The notes: generated by a model from the sequence alone, not told the origin. Counted from the stretch's first letter, positions 7,806-15,884 are shown. The stretch is DNA of 23,203 bases from Flavobacteriales bacterium UBA1995 (GCA_002336475.1 DDCX01000041.1:4649-27851); one strand, 5' to 3'. Made by a program: numbers and translations.

Positions 7806-9475
7806 GGACCGGGACAGCTCCTATAGCAGCCATTCAGCTTCAGTTGCTCTGGTTTTGGGCAGGAGGGCCTGGTGTTCATGCCCAGACCGCGCCAGAAGAA
7901 GCGCTGGACATCCCTTTGGTGGCTGTGGCTTGGGATGCAGGTTGCTTAACAAGAGATGAGTGTGCTGTCATTGCCGCTGCCTTTCGCGGGCAGCCGCAAG
8001 CCGTGTGGACGCAGCAAGCGCTGGCATCAGAACTGGACCCCTCTCGCGCTTCACGTGCAGTGGACTGTTTGCGCCTGCTTCCCGAATGGCAAGAAGTGTT
8101 TCTCAAGGCGACCTTGGCCCCGGGCCGTCGGCCGGGCTCTAGCCTGCGGGTTCGAGGGGATGTCACATCGGTAACCCCGGGCATGAACGTGACTTACCGA
8201 AGCAAGGGCAAGGACGGCGGAGATGTCGGTTGCAGGGCTGCGCTTTGGGGAGAGAAAGTGGAGGTAGAAGCGGCACATGCAAAATTCGGGGGGCTCAGGG
8301 GAACGTGGTGGTGTGGGACAATGGCGGCAGCATATGGCCAAGGTTTGGTGTTGTGGACCCCCAGCCCGTTTGACGACATCGGTGGAATAGAAGGAAGCCA
8401 CAGGATAGGCAGGGGCATTCGTTCTGTTTCCTATCGCCAGCGCGGGGTCTGGAATGGCCTGGCTTGGCAGCGAAATCAGTCGTTTGCGCGCCGAGGTCGA
8501 CCACATTGGTGCATGTTTGGAAAGACATGGCCCGAACAAAAGGGAACTGCCGCCCTAGGCGGGAAGCTAGGGTCCCTAGAGTGGGCAGGGAGGATGCAAG
8601 AATTAAAGGAGGGCGGTTGGACCGGATTGGTTGGGGTCAATGGGAAGGGAGGAGGAAATGGCTGGAGCCTGCGTTGGGCAGTTGCCAGGTTTCGAGAAGG
8701 ATGGGAAGGCCGCTTCAGCGCATTGAAAACGTGGTCGGCAATTTGGGAAGGGCATGTGCAGTTGGAACGGAGTCATCCCCAGCACCCGAGGTGGCGCAGT
8801 GGAGAGGTGCGGTCTACAATGTTGGATCCTGAATCCCTCCCTGGAATCTTGTGGAAAGGTGGGGTTGCATTCAAAGGGACATGGGATGGATGGTTGCGCT
8901 TGGAGGCCCGGTGGTGGGGTCCTCCTCCACATCGGCTGAGGCGGCGCACCTCTGTGCGCATTGAGCGGCATGACCATCGGTTGGATTTTAAAGTGATCAT
9001 GGAGCCGGGAGAGTCCCTTCAAACAGCCACAACAAGGGGGCCATTTGGAGGGGGCCATTGGTTGGCCTCGTGGCGCAAACTGCACAGCTCTGAGGCCCTT
9101 GGTGCACCCATTTGGCGTTGGTGCATCAGCGCATCCGGCCAGAACAATACAGTGGGAATGGCACTCGCATTCATGGTGTCGTGGAGAATGCCAAGTTTGG
9201 GCCGGTGGCGCCTCGGAGTGGCGCAATCATGGGCAGACGAGGGGGCACCTGTTCGCCATGTACAAGGATGGGATGGAAGGCCGTCAGAGCCATTTTCCAA
9301 AACCGGATTCAAGGCCTATTTGCGCTGGGCGTCGGACAATGGGGTGTGGCGACTTGGGATGCGCACCGGGTGGTCAGGAGTCACTGATTTCAACGAAACG
9401 GGGAACTTTTCATGGGGAATCCACGCTTTTAGGGTGGAATTCAAACCGTCTTGGTCTTCGGAGCGCCAAGGGTAG
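7790..9475 (+). CDS. Trp-rich outer-membrane beta-barrel protein, helix-hairpin-helix-associated barrel family of Bacteroidota
   Basis: About 561 residues. The chosen ATG 7790 gives a signal peptide with Arg6, a hydrophobic core (PIAAIQLQLLWFWAGG) and a probable cut after GVHA. An in-frame ATG at 7721 has a purine-rich AGGGGAG upstream but would overlap the previous gene by 85 bp and add a second hydrophobic stretch. The N-terminal mature region (about 40-110) is helical and could be a degenerate helix-hairpin-helix segment. From about residue 130 there are many amphipathic strands. The motif YGQGLVLWTPSPFD followed by GIRSVSYRQRGVWNGLAW recalls the Bacteroidota protein family in which a ComEA-like HhH region precedes an outer-membrane barrel (from memory, not searched). 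About 39 tryptophans (7 percent) is extreme. No enzyme motif was seen. It is likely co-expressed with the upstream exported protein; its role is unknown. Confidence 0.75.
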   Translation: MAMALRTGTAPIAAIQLQLLWFWAGGPGVHAQTAPEEALDIPLVAVAWDAGCLTRDECAVIAAAFRGQPQAVWTQQALASELDPSRASRAVDCLRLLPEWQEVFLKATLAPGRRPGSSLRVRGDVTSVTPGMNVTYRSKGKDGGDVGCRAALWGEKVEVEAAHAKFGGLRGTWWCGTMAAAYGQGLVLWTPSPFDDIGGIEGSHRIGRGIRSVSYRQRGVWNGLAWQRNQSFARRGRPHWCMFGKTWPEQKGTAALGGKLGSLEWAGRMQELKEGGWTGLVGVNGKGGGNGWSLRWAVARFREGWEGRFSALKTWSAIWEGHVQLERSHPQHPRWRSGEVRSTMLDPESLPGILWKGGVAFKGTWDGWLRLEARWWGPPPHRLRRRTSVRIERHDHRLDFKVIMEPGESLQTATTRGPFGGGHWLASWRKLHSSEALGAPIWRWCISASGQNNTVGMALAFMVSWRMPSLGRWRLGVAQSWADEGAPVRHVQGWDGRPSEPFSKTGFKAYLRWASDNGVWRLGMRTGWSGVTDFNETGNFSWGIHAFRVEFKPSWSSERQG

Positions 9476-9536
9476 CCGCTATATTGCAGGACGCTCAAGG
9501 ACCCAACACCAATACTGGTGAAGTCCAATAGCGGCT
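9474..9536 (+). other. Imperfect palindrome between barrel gene and efp, possible efp leader structure
   Basis: A perfect 9-bp inverted repeat, AGCCGCTAT (9474-9482) with ATAGCGGCT (9528-9536), is extended inwards by TG/CA and GGAC/GTCC pairs with small bulges. An inner hairpin CACCA, ATAC, TGGTG sits at 9507-9520. The left arm starts inside the stop codon of the barrel gene and the right arm ends 12 bp before the efp ATG. No T-run follows. It may be a weak terminator, an RNA processing site, or a 5' leader element of efp. Confidence 0.5.
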
Positions 9537-9548
9537 TACCTCAACCAT

Positions 9549-10115
9549 ATGGCAACCACTTCCGATATCAAGAACGGTTTGTGCCTGCGCCACCAAGGCG
9601 GGCTTTACCAGGTCCAAGAATTCCTTCACAAGAAGACGGCGCGGGGTTCAGGCAATGTCTGGACCAAAATGAAAAACCTCGAGAATGGCAAGATCATCGA
9701 GCATTCCTACAATACGGGGGCGAAGATTGACATCATTCGGGTCGAGACGCGCGAGCACACCTTCCTGTACGAGGATGACATGGGGTACAACTTCATGAAC
9801 ACCGAATCGTTTGAGCAAATTCTGCTCGAAAAGCACCTGATTGACAACCCTCATTTCCTCCAAGATGAAATGAAGTGCCTGATTGTCTTTCATGCCGATG
9901 AAGAGCGTCCGCTGAGTGCCTCTTTGCCCAGCCACATTGAAGCAGAGATTACCTACACGGAACCTGGAGTCAGAGGCGATACGGCGACCAACACCTTTAA
10001 GCCAGCGACGATCGACACTGGAGCAGAAGTGAGGGTACCCTTGTTTATCAATACCGGAGACCGCATCAAAGTGGATACCCGCACGGGCGATTACTCCGAA
10101 CGGGTCAAGAAGTGA
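9549..10115 (+). CDS. efp: Translation elongation factor P with Arg at the modification loop tip
   Basis: A 188-residue, full-length EF-P, which binds ribosomes stalled at polyproline stretches and speeds peptide bond formation. The MATTSDIKNG start is typical of Bacteroidota EF-P. The three beta-barrel domains are all present, including the C-terminal signature ITYTEPGVRGDT...GDRIKVDTRTGDYSERVKK. The domain I loop that reaches the peptidyl-transferase centre reads HKKTARGSGNVW (27-38). By alignment the Lys of the common PGKG loop is replaced by Arg32 in TARG. In other bacteria Lys at this place is beta-lysylated or otherwise modified, while Arg32 is rhamnosylated by EarP. No earP, epmA or epmB gene is present in the window. 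A phosphatase gene follows 6 bp downstream, so the two are probably co-transcribed. Confidence 0.95.
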   Translation: MATTSDIKNGLCLRHQGGLYQVQEFLHKKTARGSGNVWTKMKNLENGKIIEHSYNTGAKIDIIRVETREHTFLYEDDMGYNFMNTESFEQILLEKHLIDNPHFLQDEMKCLIVFHADEERPLSASLPSHIEAEITYTEPGVRGDTATNTFKPATIDTGAEVRVPLFINTGDRIKVDTRTGDYSERVKK

Positions 10116-10121
10116 CCCCGC

Positions 10122-11345
10122 ATGGCCTCTGATCTCCGGACCAAAAAGCGATTGGATCGCCTGAGACAGCAGGCGGACGCGCTGTTGGAGCTGACGCAAG
10201 CGATCAACCGCAATGTGCCGGACCGCGCTCTTTTTGCGCTGTATCAGAAGTGCCTTGAAAGCATGGGGGTTGGAAAGCTCGCGCTGTTTTCGCGCAGGCA
10301 GGAGGAAGCCGTTTGGGGATGCCTCATCGAGTGGGGGTATCCTGCAAGTTTGCCCACATTGGCCAATGCCTCTGAAGTGCTGTTGGGCAAGGCGCATGCC
10401 ATTGTAGACGGCGATACAGAGGTAGAGTTCGACCTCGCTATACCTGTGGAGCACGATGGCGATGTGATCGCCTACGTTGTGATGGGGGACCGAGAAGAGG
10501 GGCGGGGAATGAGTCCTTCGATCCGTTATGTGCGGTTCATTACGACCCTGACCAATGTCTTGGTGGTGGCCCTTCGAAACCGGGAATTGACGGCAGAACG
10601 CATTCGAACAGCGGGGTTGGAGCGAGAATTGGCATTGGCTGGAGAGATGCAGTCCATGCTCTTGCCGAGCAACCTGCCCAATGACGGGTATCGCTCGTTC
10701 TCAGCACGTTATCGCCCGCACCACCATGTGGGAGGGGATTATTATGACGCTGTAATGTTGTCCGATGGACGCATGGCCATCGCCATGGCTGACGTGAGTG
10801 GAAAAGGCATGCCTGCAGCCTTCCTAATGTCCAATTTCCAGGCGCATCTGCACGCCCATTTGGACCACAACTCGGGCGCCATTGAAGACCTCGTCAAATC
10901 GCTCAATGAGCGGGTTTTTAGCAGCGCCGGGGGAGAGCGGTTTATCACGCTGTTTCTCGCGATTCACGATCCGGTCAACAAGGTCATCGACTATGTCAAT
11001 TGCGGCCACAACCCGCCATTGTTTGTTCCAGCCAAGGGCCTAGGAACGTTCCTAGGTGAGGGGTGTCCCGGCTTGGGAATGTTGGACTTCTTGCCAGAAG
11101 TGGGTGCCGGTCAACTTTCCGTTCAGACGGGTTCTAAGTTGGTGTGCTTCACCGACGGTTTGGTGGAGCAAGAGAACACCGAAGGAGAAGCCTATGGAGA
11201 GCACCGCCTTCAGCAACTTGTCGAGAACGAGAGGGGGTCAGGTTGTGAGGCGCTCAATACGAGCATCATCGTGGATTGGGAACAGCACCGAGGCGTAGCA
11301 GATCCCGCGGACGACACCGCTTTGCTCACCGTCCATTTTTCTTGA
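10122..11345 (+). CDS. PP2C/SpoIIE-type serine phosphatase with N-terminal GAF-like region
   Basis: A 407-residue soluble protein with no membrane segment or signal peptide. Residues 10-150 resemble a GAF-type sensory fold. Residues about 152-180 form a helical linker (coiled-coil-like; ELTAERIRTAGLERELALAGEMQ) leading into the conserved LLPSNLP entry of SpoIIE/RsbU phosphatases. The metal-dependent PP2C core has GGDYYD (204-209), DVSGKG (224-229), NCGHNPP (293-299), FTDGLVE (343-349) and the terminal DDTALL (397-402), so all manganese-binding aspartates appear intact. Such proteins usually dephosphorylate an anti-anti-sigma (STAS) protein in a partner-switching pathway; no STAS or RsbW-like gene lies in this window. 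It starts 6 bp after efp, and its last 20 bp overlap the stop end of the convergent ligase gene. Confidence 0.9.
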   Translation: MASDLRTKKRLDRLRQQADALLELTQAINRNVPDRALFALYQKCLESMGVGKLALFSRRQEEAVWGCLIEWGYPASLPTLANASEVLLGKAHAIVDGDTEVEFDLAIPVEHDGDVIAYVVMGDREEGRGMSPSIRYVRFITTLTNVLVVALRNRELTAERIRTAGLERELALAGEMQSMLLPSNLPNDGYRSFSARYRPHHHVGGDYYDAVMLSDGRMAIAMADVSGKGMPAAFLMSNFQAHLHAHLDHNSGAIEDLVKSLNERVFSSAGGERFITLFLAIHDPVNKVIDYVNCGHNPPLFVPAKGLGTFLGEGCPGLGMLDFLPEVGAGQLSVQTGSKLVCFTDGLVEQENTEGEAYGEHRLQQLVENERGSGCEALNTSIIVDWEQHRGVADPADDTALLTVHFS

Positions 11346-12795
11346 CCTCCAAGTCAATCACCACGAGAATGGCCAAGAAGCCCCAGAATGGAGCGCTGGC
11401 CTTGTCGGTATCGAGGTAGTTGTTCAACACCCCGTGGATGAAATAGGTCATCAGTCCCAAATAGACCGACATCGCCCAATAGGCCCGCCAGCGGTCCCGA
11501 TCTCTGAGGGCGCGGTACGTGCGGAACCCCATGTTGCAGGTGGCGATGAGGATCCCCAATATGATCAGGGTGCCAGGTATGCCTTGTTCTGCCAAAGGCC
11601 CTAAGTATTCGCTGTGGGCATTGCCCCGGTCCGCATTGTTGGTCGATATGATGGTGCGGTGCTCAGACCGTTGGTGCGGCGCATAGATAAACTGATAAGT
11701 GCCAGGTCCCCATCCTGTCAAGGGGCGCTCAGACCAGAGGCTCATCGCACAGCTCCAACGGTTGATGCGTTCAAGGTTGGAGGCATCGCTTGAAACGTTG
11801 CTGATGGATTCGACGTGCTCGGTGAGGTCGTCGGAAGAGTCTTGGTCGTTGCGCTCCAAAGAGATGAGCAGTTGGTCCCAGGACAGCAAGAGCAGGGCAC
11901 CTGCCAGCACGCCAGCAACAATCAGCGTGCGCAATTTGACCCCGAGCCGCATCAAGATACCCAAGGCTGCTGCCGCTGCCAATGATACCCATGCTGCACG
12001 CGTAAAGGAGAGGATGAGACCCAGCGTGAGTACAGCAAAGGCCACGCCAATGCCGAGCTTTCCTATGGCTTGACGGTCGGGCTTGAGCAACAGGGCCAGC
12101 ACTGGAAACCAAAACATGGCCAGCACTGCACCATAGCTGGTGTGGTCTTTGAAAAAAGGATCCATGACCCAATGGCCGGCCTGTTTTTCAAAGCCGTAAC
12201 CGGCATGCCTCACGACCGTGTAAGTGACGACCGCAAGGAGGGGCAGGAGGTAAAGCAGAACGAAATGCTCCTGACGATTGCGCTGCCGAACAATGGGGGC
12301 AAGCAGGAAAAAGAAGCCCACGACAAACCAAGCCCGCGCAATGGTAAACTTGAGGGATACCAGAGGGTCCCATGAGAGAAGTGTGGTCACGATGAGCCAC
12401 AAAAACATCACCTGGAGCCACCGCGAAATGGGGTGACGCTCAATGTCAACGTCCATCCCGATTCCCCTGAGTCGGTCCAGAAGAAAAAGCAGCAGCAGCC
12501 CAAACAGTATGGGTTCGGTGGGGAGGTAGAGCCCAATGCCACCGATTTCAAGCTGCTCCAGATTCAGGCTGAGTGGCACGGTAGCCACGAGGCCCAGTAG
12601 CAGCAGGTCGCGCCGAGAGAGCGCCAAACCAACGACCCCCAAAACCAACGGGAGGGCTGCTACCCAATAGAACTCCTGAGAAATCGCCCAAAAAAGCAGT
12701 GCGCCAAAACCCAATATGACCGCGGCCGTTCCGCCAGAAAATGGCGGTCGGTCAGGAGTCAGGACGGGACGCGTTGCCTTGGGCACAGGGTTCAT
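11326..12795 (-). CDS. O-antigen ligase / polymerase family (Wzy_C-type) membrane protein
   Basis: A 489-residue polytopic inner-membrane protein with roughly ten to twelve hydrophobic segments and one large periplasmic loop near residues 290-400. That loop carries the family hallmark pattern: RPLTGWGPGTYQF near 358-370, then NAHSEYLGPLAEQGIPG near 391-407, as in WaaL and Wzy proteins that transfer or polymerise undecaprenyl-linked glycans. I used ATG 12793-12795 (MNPVPKATRP): a longer frame reaches 12873, but this ATG forms an ATGA overlap with the stop of the upstream wzz-like gene, indicating translational coupling. Its stop lies inside the convergent phosphatase gene. Whether it ligates O-antigen to lipid A or polymerises an exopolysaccharide cannot be decided from sequence. 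Confidence 0.88.
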   Translation of the reverse strand: MNPVPKATRPVLTPDRPPFSGGTAAVILGFGALLFWAISQEFYWVAALPLVLGVVGLALSRRDLLLLGLVATVPLSLNLEQLEIGGIGLYLPTEPILFGLLLLFLLDRLRGIGMDVDIERHPISRWLQVMFLWLIVTTLLSWDPLVSLKFTIARAWFVVGFFFLLAPIVRQRNRQEHFVLLYLLPLLAVVTYTVVRHAGYGFEKQAGHWVMDPFFKDHTSYGAVLAMFWFPVLALLLKPDRQAIGKLGIGVAFAVLTLGLILSFTRAAWVSLAAAAALGILMRLGVKLRTLIVAGVLAGALLLLSWDQLLISLERNDQDSSDDLTEHVESISNVSSDASNLERINRWSCAMSLWSERPLTGWGPGTYQFIYAPHQRSEHRTIISTNNADRGNAHSEYLGPLAEQGIPGTLIILGILIATCNMGFRTYRALRDRDRWRAYWAMSVYLGLMTYFIHGVLNNYLDTDKASAPFWGFLAILVVIDLEVKKNGR

Positions 12796-13784
12796 CGGAT
12801 GGCGTCGCGTGTCAGCAAAAACACAAGGGCAGCCAAGGCCAGTGAAACGGCTCCCATCACCGTGATCAGCCAACGCACGGGCCGGGCCTTCTTGTCAGAA
12901 GCGGTGGCACGGTCTACCACAAATGCTGCGGGGATTTGCGACTCGGCATCGAGTTTGTTCAAGTCGTAACGCTTCTTCAGGACGGCCTCCTGCTCGTATG
13001 CATCTTCGAGCTTGGTGGTCAGCTGATTGTACTCATTGGCGTAGGGTGCCAAGCGCTCCATTTTAGATTGGATGTTCTCTGCCCTCGAGAACTGACCTTC
13101 AGCCAAAGCGGTGGCATATTGTTCGTTCAGGCCTTCAATTTGAATGGGGAAATCGTAGATGCCAATGCTCCGTAAATCACCGAGCCTGCCTTCCATTTCT
13201 TTGATTTCGTCCTGGTTCTGGCGGAGCGAACGGCTGGCATAGAGCAGGGCCTCACCCGCGCGGTCGTTGCGCAGTTGGTTGGCAACCGAGTCGGTCAATT
13301 GGGCAATGTCATTGGCCATGTTCTCGGCCATGATGGGTGCGGTATCGTACACCTCAATTCTGATGGAACCGTATCGGGTGAGGTTCGCCCCTACTTTCCC
13401 TGCATAAACTTTGGCCATCGCGGCCTTCGCACCAGATTGGTCGCGGTCAATGTTGTAGTGTGTCCACAGGTCATACTTCTCGATGACCCTTCTGCGGATG
13501 CGGTCCGAGTTCAGGATTTGCAAGAGGCGCTCTGCATCCTCTGTTTCACCGTAGGCCAGGATGTCTTCCCGTTTGACTTCTTCATAGAATTGGGCGCCAA
13601 TGGACTGCTGAGGCAAAGCAAACAGTACCACAGAGGATTGAAATTCAGGGTCGATCAAAAAAGAGGCAGCCGCACTGACCAGGCCGCCAAGCAGACCGGC
13701 GATGATCAGGGGCTTCCGCCAGTCCCATACCCTGCGCAGCAAGGTGGTGTCTTGGGCGTTGTTGTTGGATGAGGTCGTATCCAT
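12792..13784 (-). CDS. Wzz-like polysaccharide chain-length determinant protein
   Basis: A 330-residue protein with the polysaccharide co-polymerase layout: a short cytosolic N-terminus (LLRRVWDWRKP), TM1 at about 25-44, a long periplasmic region rich in helices and coiled-coil-like stretches (about 45-300, including RSLRQNQDEIKEMEGRLGDL), and TM2 at about 304-324 followed by a very short tail. There is no C-terminal BY-kinase Walker motif, so it resembles stand-alone Wzz rather than the Wzc fusion. It should set polymer length together with the downstream ligase/polymerase. ATG 13782-13784 is chosen; a longer frame to 13853 adds 23 residues of non-family sequence. It is divergent from the glycosyltransferase gene, with 133 bp between them. 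Confidence 0.88.
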   Translation of the reverse strand: MDTTSSNNNAQDTTLLRRVWDWRKPLIIAGLLGGLVSAAASFLIDPEFQSSVVLFALPQQSIGAQFYEEVKREDILAYGETEDAERLLQILNSDRIRRRVIEKYDLWTHYNIDRDQSGAKAAMAKVYAGKVGANLTRYGSIRIEVYDTAPIMAENMANDIAQLTDSVANQLRNDRAGEALLYASRSLRQNQDEIKEMEGRLGDLRSIGIYDFPIQIEGLNEQYATALAEGQFSRAENIQSKMERLAPYANEYNQLTTKLEDAYEQEAVLKKRYDLNKLDAESQIPAAFVVDRATASDKKARPVRWLITVMGAVSLALAALVFLLTRDAIR

Positions 13785-13917
13785 GGTGTGCAAAATCGTG
13801 TTGCGGTTCCGTTCCAAGGCGCAAGATGCACCGGACAATTGGCCCAACGTCAAGTACGGGCAAACCGTATCTGTATTGTTTCAACTTTTGCACTTGAGCA
13901 GGTCGTAATTTGGCCCC
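13785..13917. promoter_or_regulatory. Divergent intergenic region between wzz-like and glycosyltransferase genes
   Basis: These 133 bp must hold the start signals for both directions. A small perfect hairpin or operator-like repeat, TACGG, GCAAA, CCGTA, lies at 13855-13869. TAATTTG at 13906-13912 sits close to the glycosyltransferase ATG but too near it, and wrongly spaced from the nearest TTTTG, to be a convincing promoter. No box pair matching the Bacteroidota consensus was found on either strand. Confidence 0.35.
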
Positions 13918-15117
13918 ATGGCAGTGGTGGCGATCAATACCCGTTTGGTGATTCCAGACAAGTTGGACGGCATCGGTTGGTTCACATTGGAGACGGTTCA
14001 GCGCATGACAGCGGCGCATCCAGAACACCAGTTTCACCTGTTGTTCGACAGACTGCCACCTGAGGATTTGTTTCCCGGAAACAACGTGGAGTGTCATTGG
14101 GTGTGGCCTCCGGCACGGCGCCCATTCTTGCTCAATATTTGGTTTGATTGGGCGGTACCGAGGCTCTTGAAGAGGTTGAAGGCAGACATCTTTGTCTCAC
14201 CGGATGGTTTTTTAAGCCGCAATGCAGCTGTACCTCAAGTCGCTGTGCAGCATGACTTGAACTTCGAGCACCACCCAGAGTGGTTGCCAGACCGCGTGGC
14301 CCGGCATTACAAAAAGCGCTTTCCCGATGCTGCAAAACGGGCTGCTCGGGTCGCTACAGTAAGCAAGTTCAGCGCCGAGGACATCCACCAGCGTTACGGT
14401 GTGCCCCGAGGTCGAGTGGATGTGGTGTACAATGGTGCAGGCAGTGTTTATCACAGTGCGCCCTTGGGGGCCAATGCGCATCAACAAGCCCTCCTGGTCC
14501 GCGCCAAGTATACCAAGGGCCGTCCCTTCTTTGTCTTTATCGGAACCCAGCATCCTCGAAAGAACCTTGGAGGCTTGATGCATGCGTTTAGCAGATACCG
14601 CTCACAAGGAGGCCAATGGGACCTCATGTTGGTGGGGACGGCATTGTGGCGCCGCCGAAGGTTCGATGCGCGCCAATCCATGGAAGATCTGCCTGATCAC
14701 ATTCGGGAGCATGTGCACACATCGGGGTGGCTGCCGCAGGACGAGCTTGCTCAAGTCTTGTCTTCCGCGGGGGCGTTGGTGTTCATTCCGTGGTTCGAGG
14801 GTTTTGGAATTCCAATGGTTGAGGCGTTTGCTGCGGGGACCCCGGTGATTCATGGCGACCGGACTTCCCTCCCTGAAGTAGCAGGCGGGGCAGGGTTGGA
14901 GGTCGATCCCGGTGATGCGAATCAAGTCGCCCAAGCCATGCGGCGCATCGAGGAAGAGCCGGCGCTGCGCGCCGCCTTGATTGAAAAGGGCCAAGACCGT
15001 GCAGATGATTTCAGCTGGGACAGAACCTCGTCTTTGCTTTGGTCTTGCATCTCGAAGGCTGGATCGGATGCAGGCATCGACATGTCGGGCAGAAGAGGAG
15101 GCCCAAAGTCCGTGTGA
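13918..15117 (+). CDS. GT-B fold glycosyltransferase (family 4-like)
   Basis: A 399-residue cytosolic or membrane-associated glycosyltransferase of the GT4 type, transferring a sugar from a nucleotide-sugar donor to a polysaccharide intermediate. The C-terminal donor-binding domain is clear: [13 protein letters not shown] (208-220), [11 protein letters not shown] (267-277), and the E-x7-E motif with E294 and E302 in [19 protein letters not shown], followed by [11 protein letters not shown] (316-326). The N-terminal acceptor domain includes [10 protein letters not shown] and [15 protein letters not shown]. There are no membrane segments. It is divergent from the wzz/ligase pair, which supports a surface polysaccharide role. 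The last base of its TGA stop is also the first base of the rnhB ATG (TGATG), so the two genes are translationally coupled. Donor and acceptor sugars cannot be assigned. Confidence 0.9.
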   Translation: MAVVAINTRLVIPDKLDGIGWFTLETVQRMTAAHPEHQFHLLFDRLPPEDLFPGNNVECHWVWPPARRPFLLNIWFDWAVPRLLKRLKADIFVSPDGFLSRNAAVPQVAVQHDLNFEHHPEWLPDRVARHYKKRFPDAAKRAARVATVSKFSAEDIHQRYGVPRGRVDVVYNGAGSVYHSAPLGANAHQQALLVRAKYTKGRPFFVFIGTQHPRKNLGGLMHAFSRYRSQGGQWDLMLVGTALWRRRRFDARQSMEDLPDHIREHVHTSGWLPQDELAQVLSSAGALVFIPWFEGFGIPMVEAFAAGTPVIHGDRTSLPEVAGGAGLEVDPGDANQVAQAMRRIEEEPALRAALIEKGQDRADDFSWDRTSSLLWSCISKAGSDAGIDMSGRRGGPKSV

Positions 15118-15698
15118 TGGGTCTGAAGTTACACGCGCTCAAAGGCCGCCTCGAAGCGGGCGTAGATGAAGCAGGAAGGGGGTGTTTGGCCGGTCCGGTC
15201 ACGGCAGCAGCGGTCATTCCCGGCCGCTCCGGTGCGGCATGGCTAAAGGCAGGGCTCAACGACAGCAAGCAGATCAATGCCAAAACCAGACAGGAATTGC
15301 GGGAACGCATCGAGTCCGAGGCTGCAGCCTGGGCTGTGGGCTGGGCATCGGTCGAGGAAATCGAAGAGTTGAACATCTTGAAAGCTTCCCACCTCGCCAT
15401 GCACAGAGCCATCGATGCTCTGCCATCGGTGCCGGAATTTTTATTGATCGACGGAAATCGGTTCAAAGCCCATTCCATTCCCCACTCCTGCGAAATCAAA
15501 GGAGATGGTCGGTTTATGTCCATCGCAGCAGCCAGTATTCTGGCCAAGACCCACAGGGATGCATTGATGCTCGAGCTTTCGGCGGCATTTCCTGCATACG
15601 GCTGGGAGCGCAACAAAGGGTATCCGACCAAAGCGCACAAAGCAGCTTTGTCGGCGTGTGGCATCTGCGCTCATCACAGAAAAACCTTCAAGTGGTGA
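15117..15698 (+). CDS. rnhB: Ribonuclease HII
   Basis: A 193-residue RNase HII, which cuts RNA in RNA-DNA hybrids, including single ribonucleotides left in DNA. The active-site carboxylates are readable: D17 and E18 in [15 protein letters not shown]112 in LLIDGN and D148 in KTHRDALM, together with the conserved KGYPTKAH and HRKTF segments at the C-terminus. The chosen ATG 15117-15119 overlaps the glycosyltransferase TGA by one base. A longer frame from 15039 runs inside the upstream gene and is not supported by the family N-terminus. The position behind a glycosyltransferase looks like convenience of transcription, not shared function. Confidence 0.96.
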   Translation: MGLKLHALKGRLEAGVDEAGRGCLAGPVTAAAVIPGRSGAAWLKAGLNDSKQINAKTRQELRERIESEAAAWAVGWASVEEIEELNILKASHLAMHRAIDALPSVPEFLLIDGNRFKAHSIPHSCEIKGDGRFMSIAAASILAKTHRDALMLELSAAFPAYGWERNKGYPTKAHKAALSACGICAHHRKTFKW

Positions 15699-15884
15699 TG
15701 TAAATGGCAGCGCTTCAGGAAGTTATAAATAGTGTTACCAGCGCTTATCGAATGCAGTAAGATGTTCGAGGGGACATTATCCATCGCCTATGTTACCAAT
15801 CGGTTAATCAGTGTTTTGGATTTCGGTTTCAAGTGAACAGCAACCGTTATTTGCGGTTGATTATCCGAAACCAATACATCACGT
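15699..15884. promoter_or_regulatory. Upstream region of the large secreted protein gene
   Basis: This 186-bp stretch, noticeably AT-richer than its neighbours, separates rnhB from the mosaic protein gene and probably holds its promoter. A perfect 6-bp stem with a 7-nt loop, CAACCG, TTATTTG, CGGTTG, lies at 15841-15859, 25 bp before the ATG. An 8-bp direct repeat CAGCGCTT occurs at 15708 and 15739. No box pair at the expected 19-20 nt spacing was found. No small ORF or RNA gene is evident. Confidence 0.35.

Noticed and set aside
13886..13913. TTTTG plus TAATTTG upstream of the glycosyltransferase gene as a promoter
   Set aside because: The spacer is only 15 nt and the start point would fall at or beyond the ATG; a leaderless mRNA is possible but unsupported.
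15708..15746. Direct repeat CAGCGCTT upstream of the mosaic protein gene
   Set aside because: Only 8 bp and two copies; no further copies or symmetry, so it is easily due to chance.
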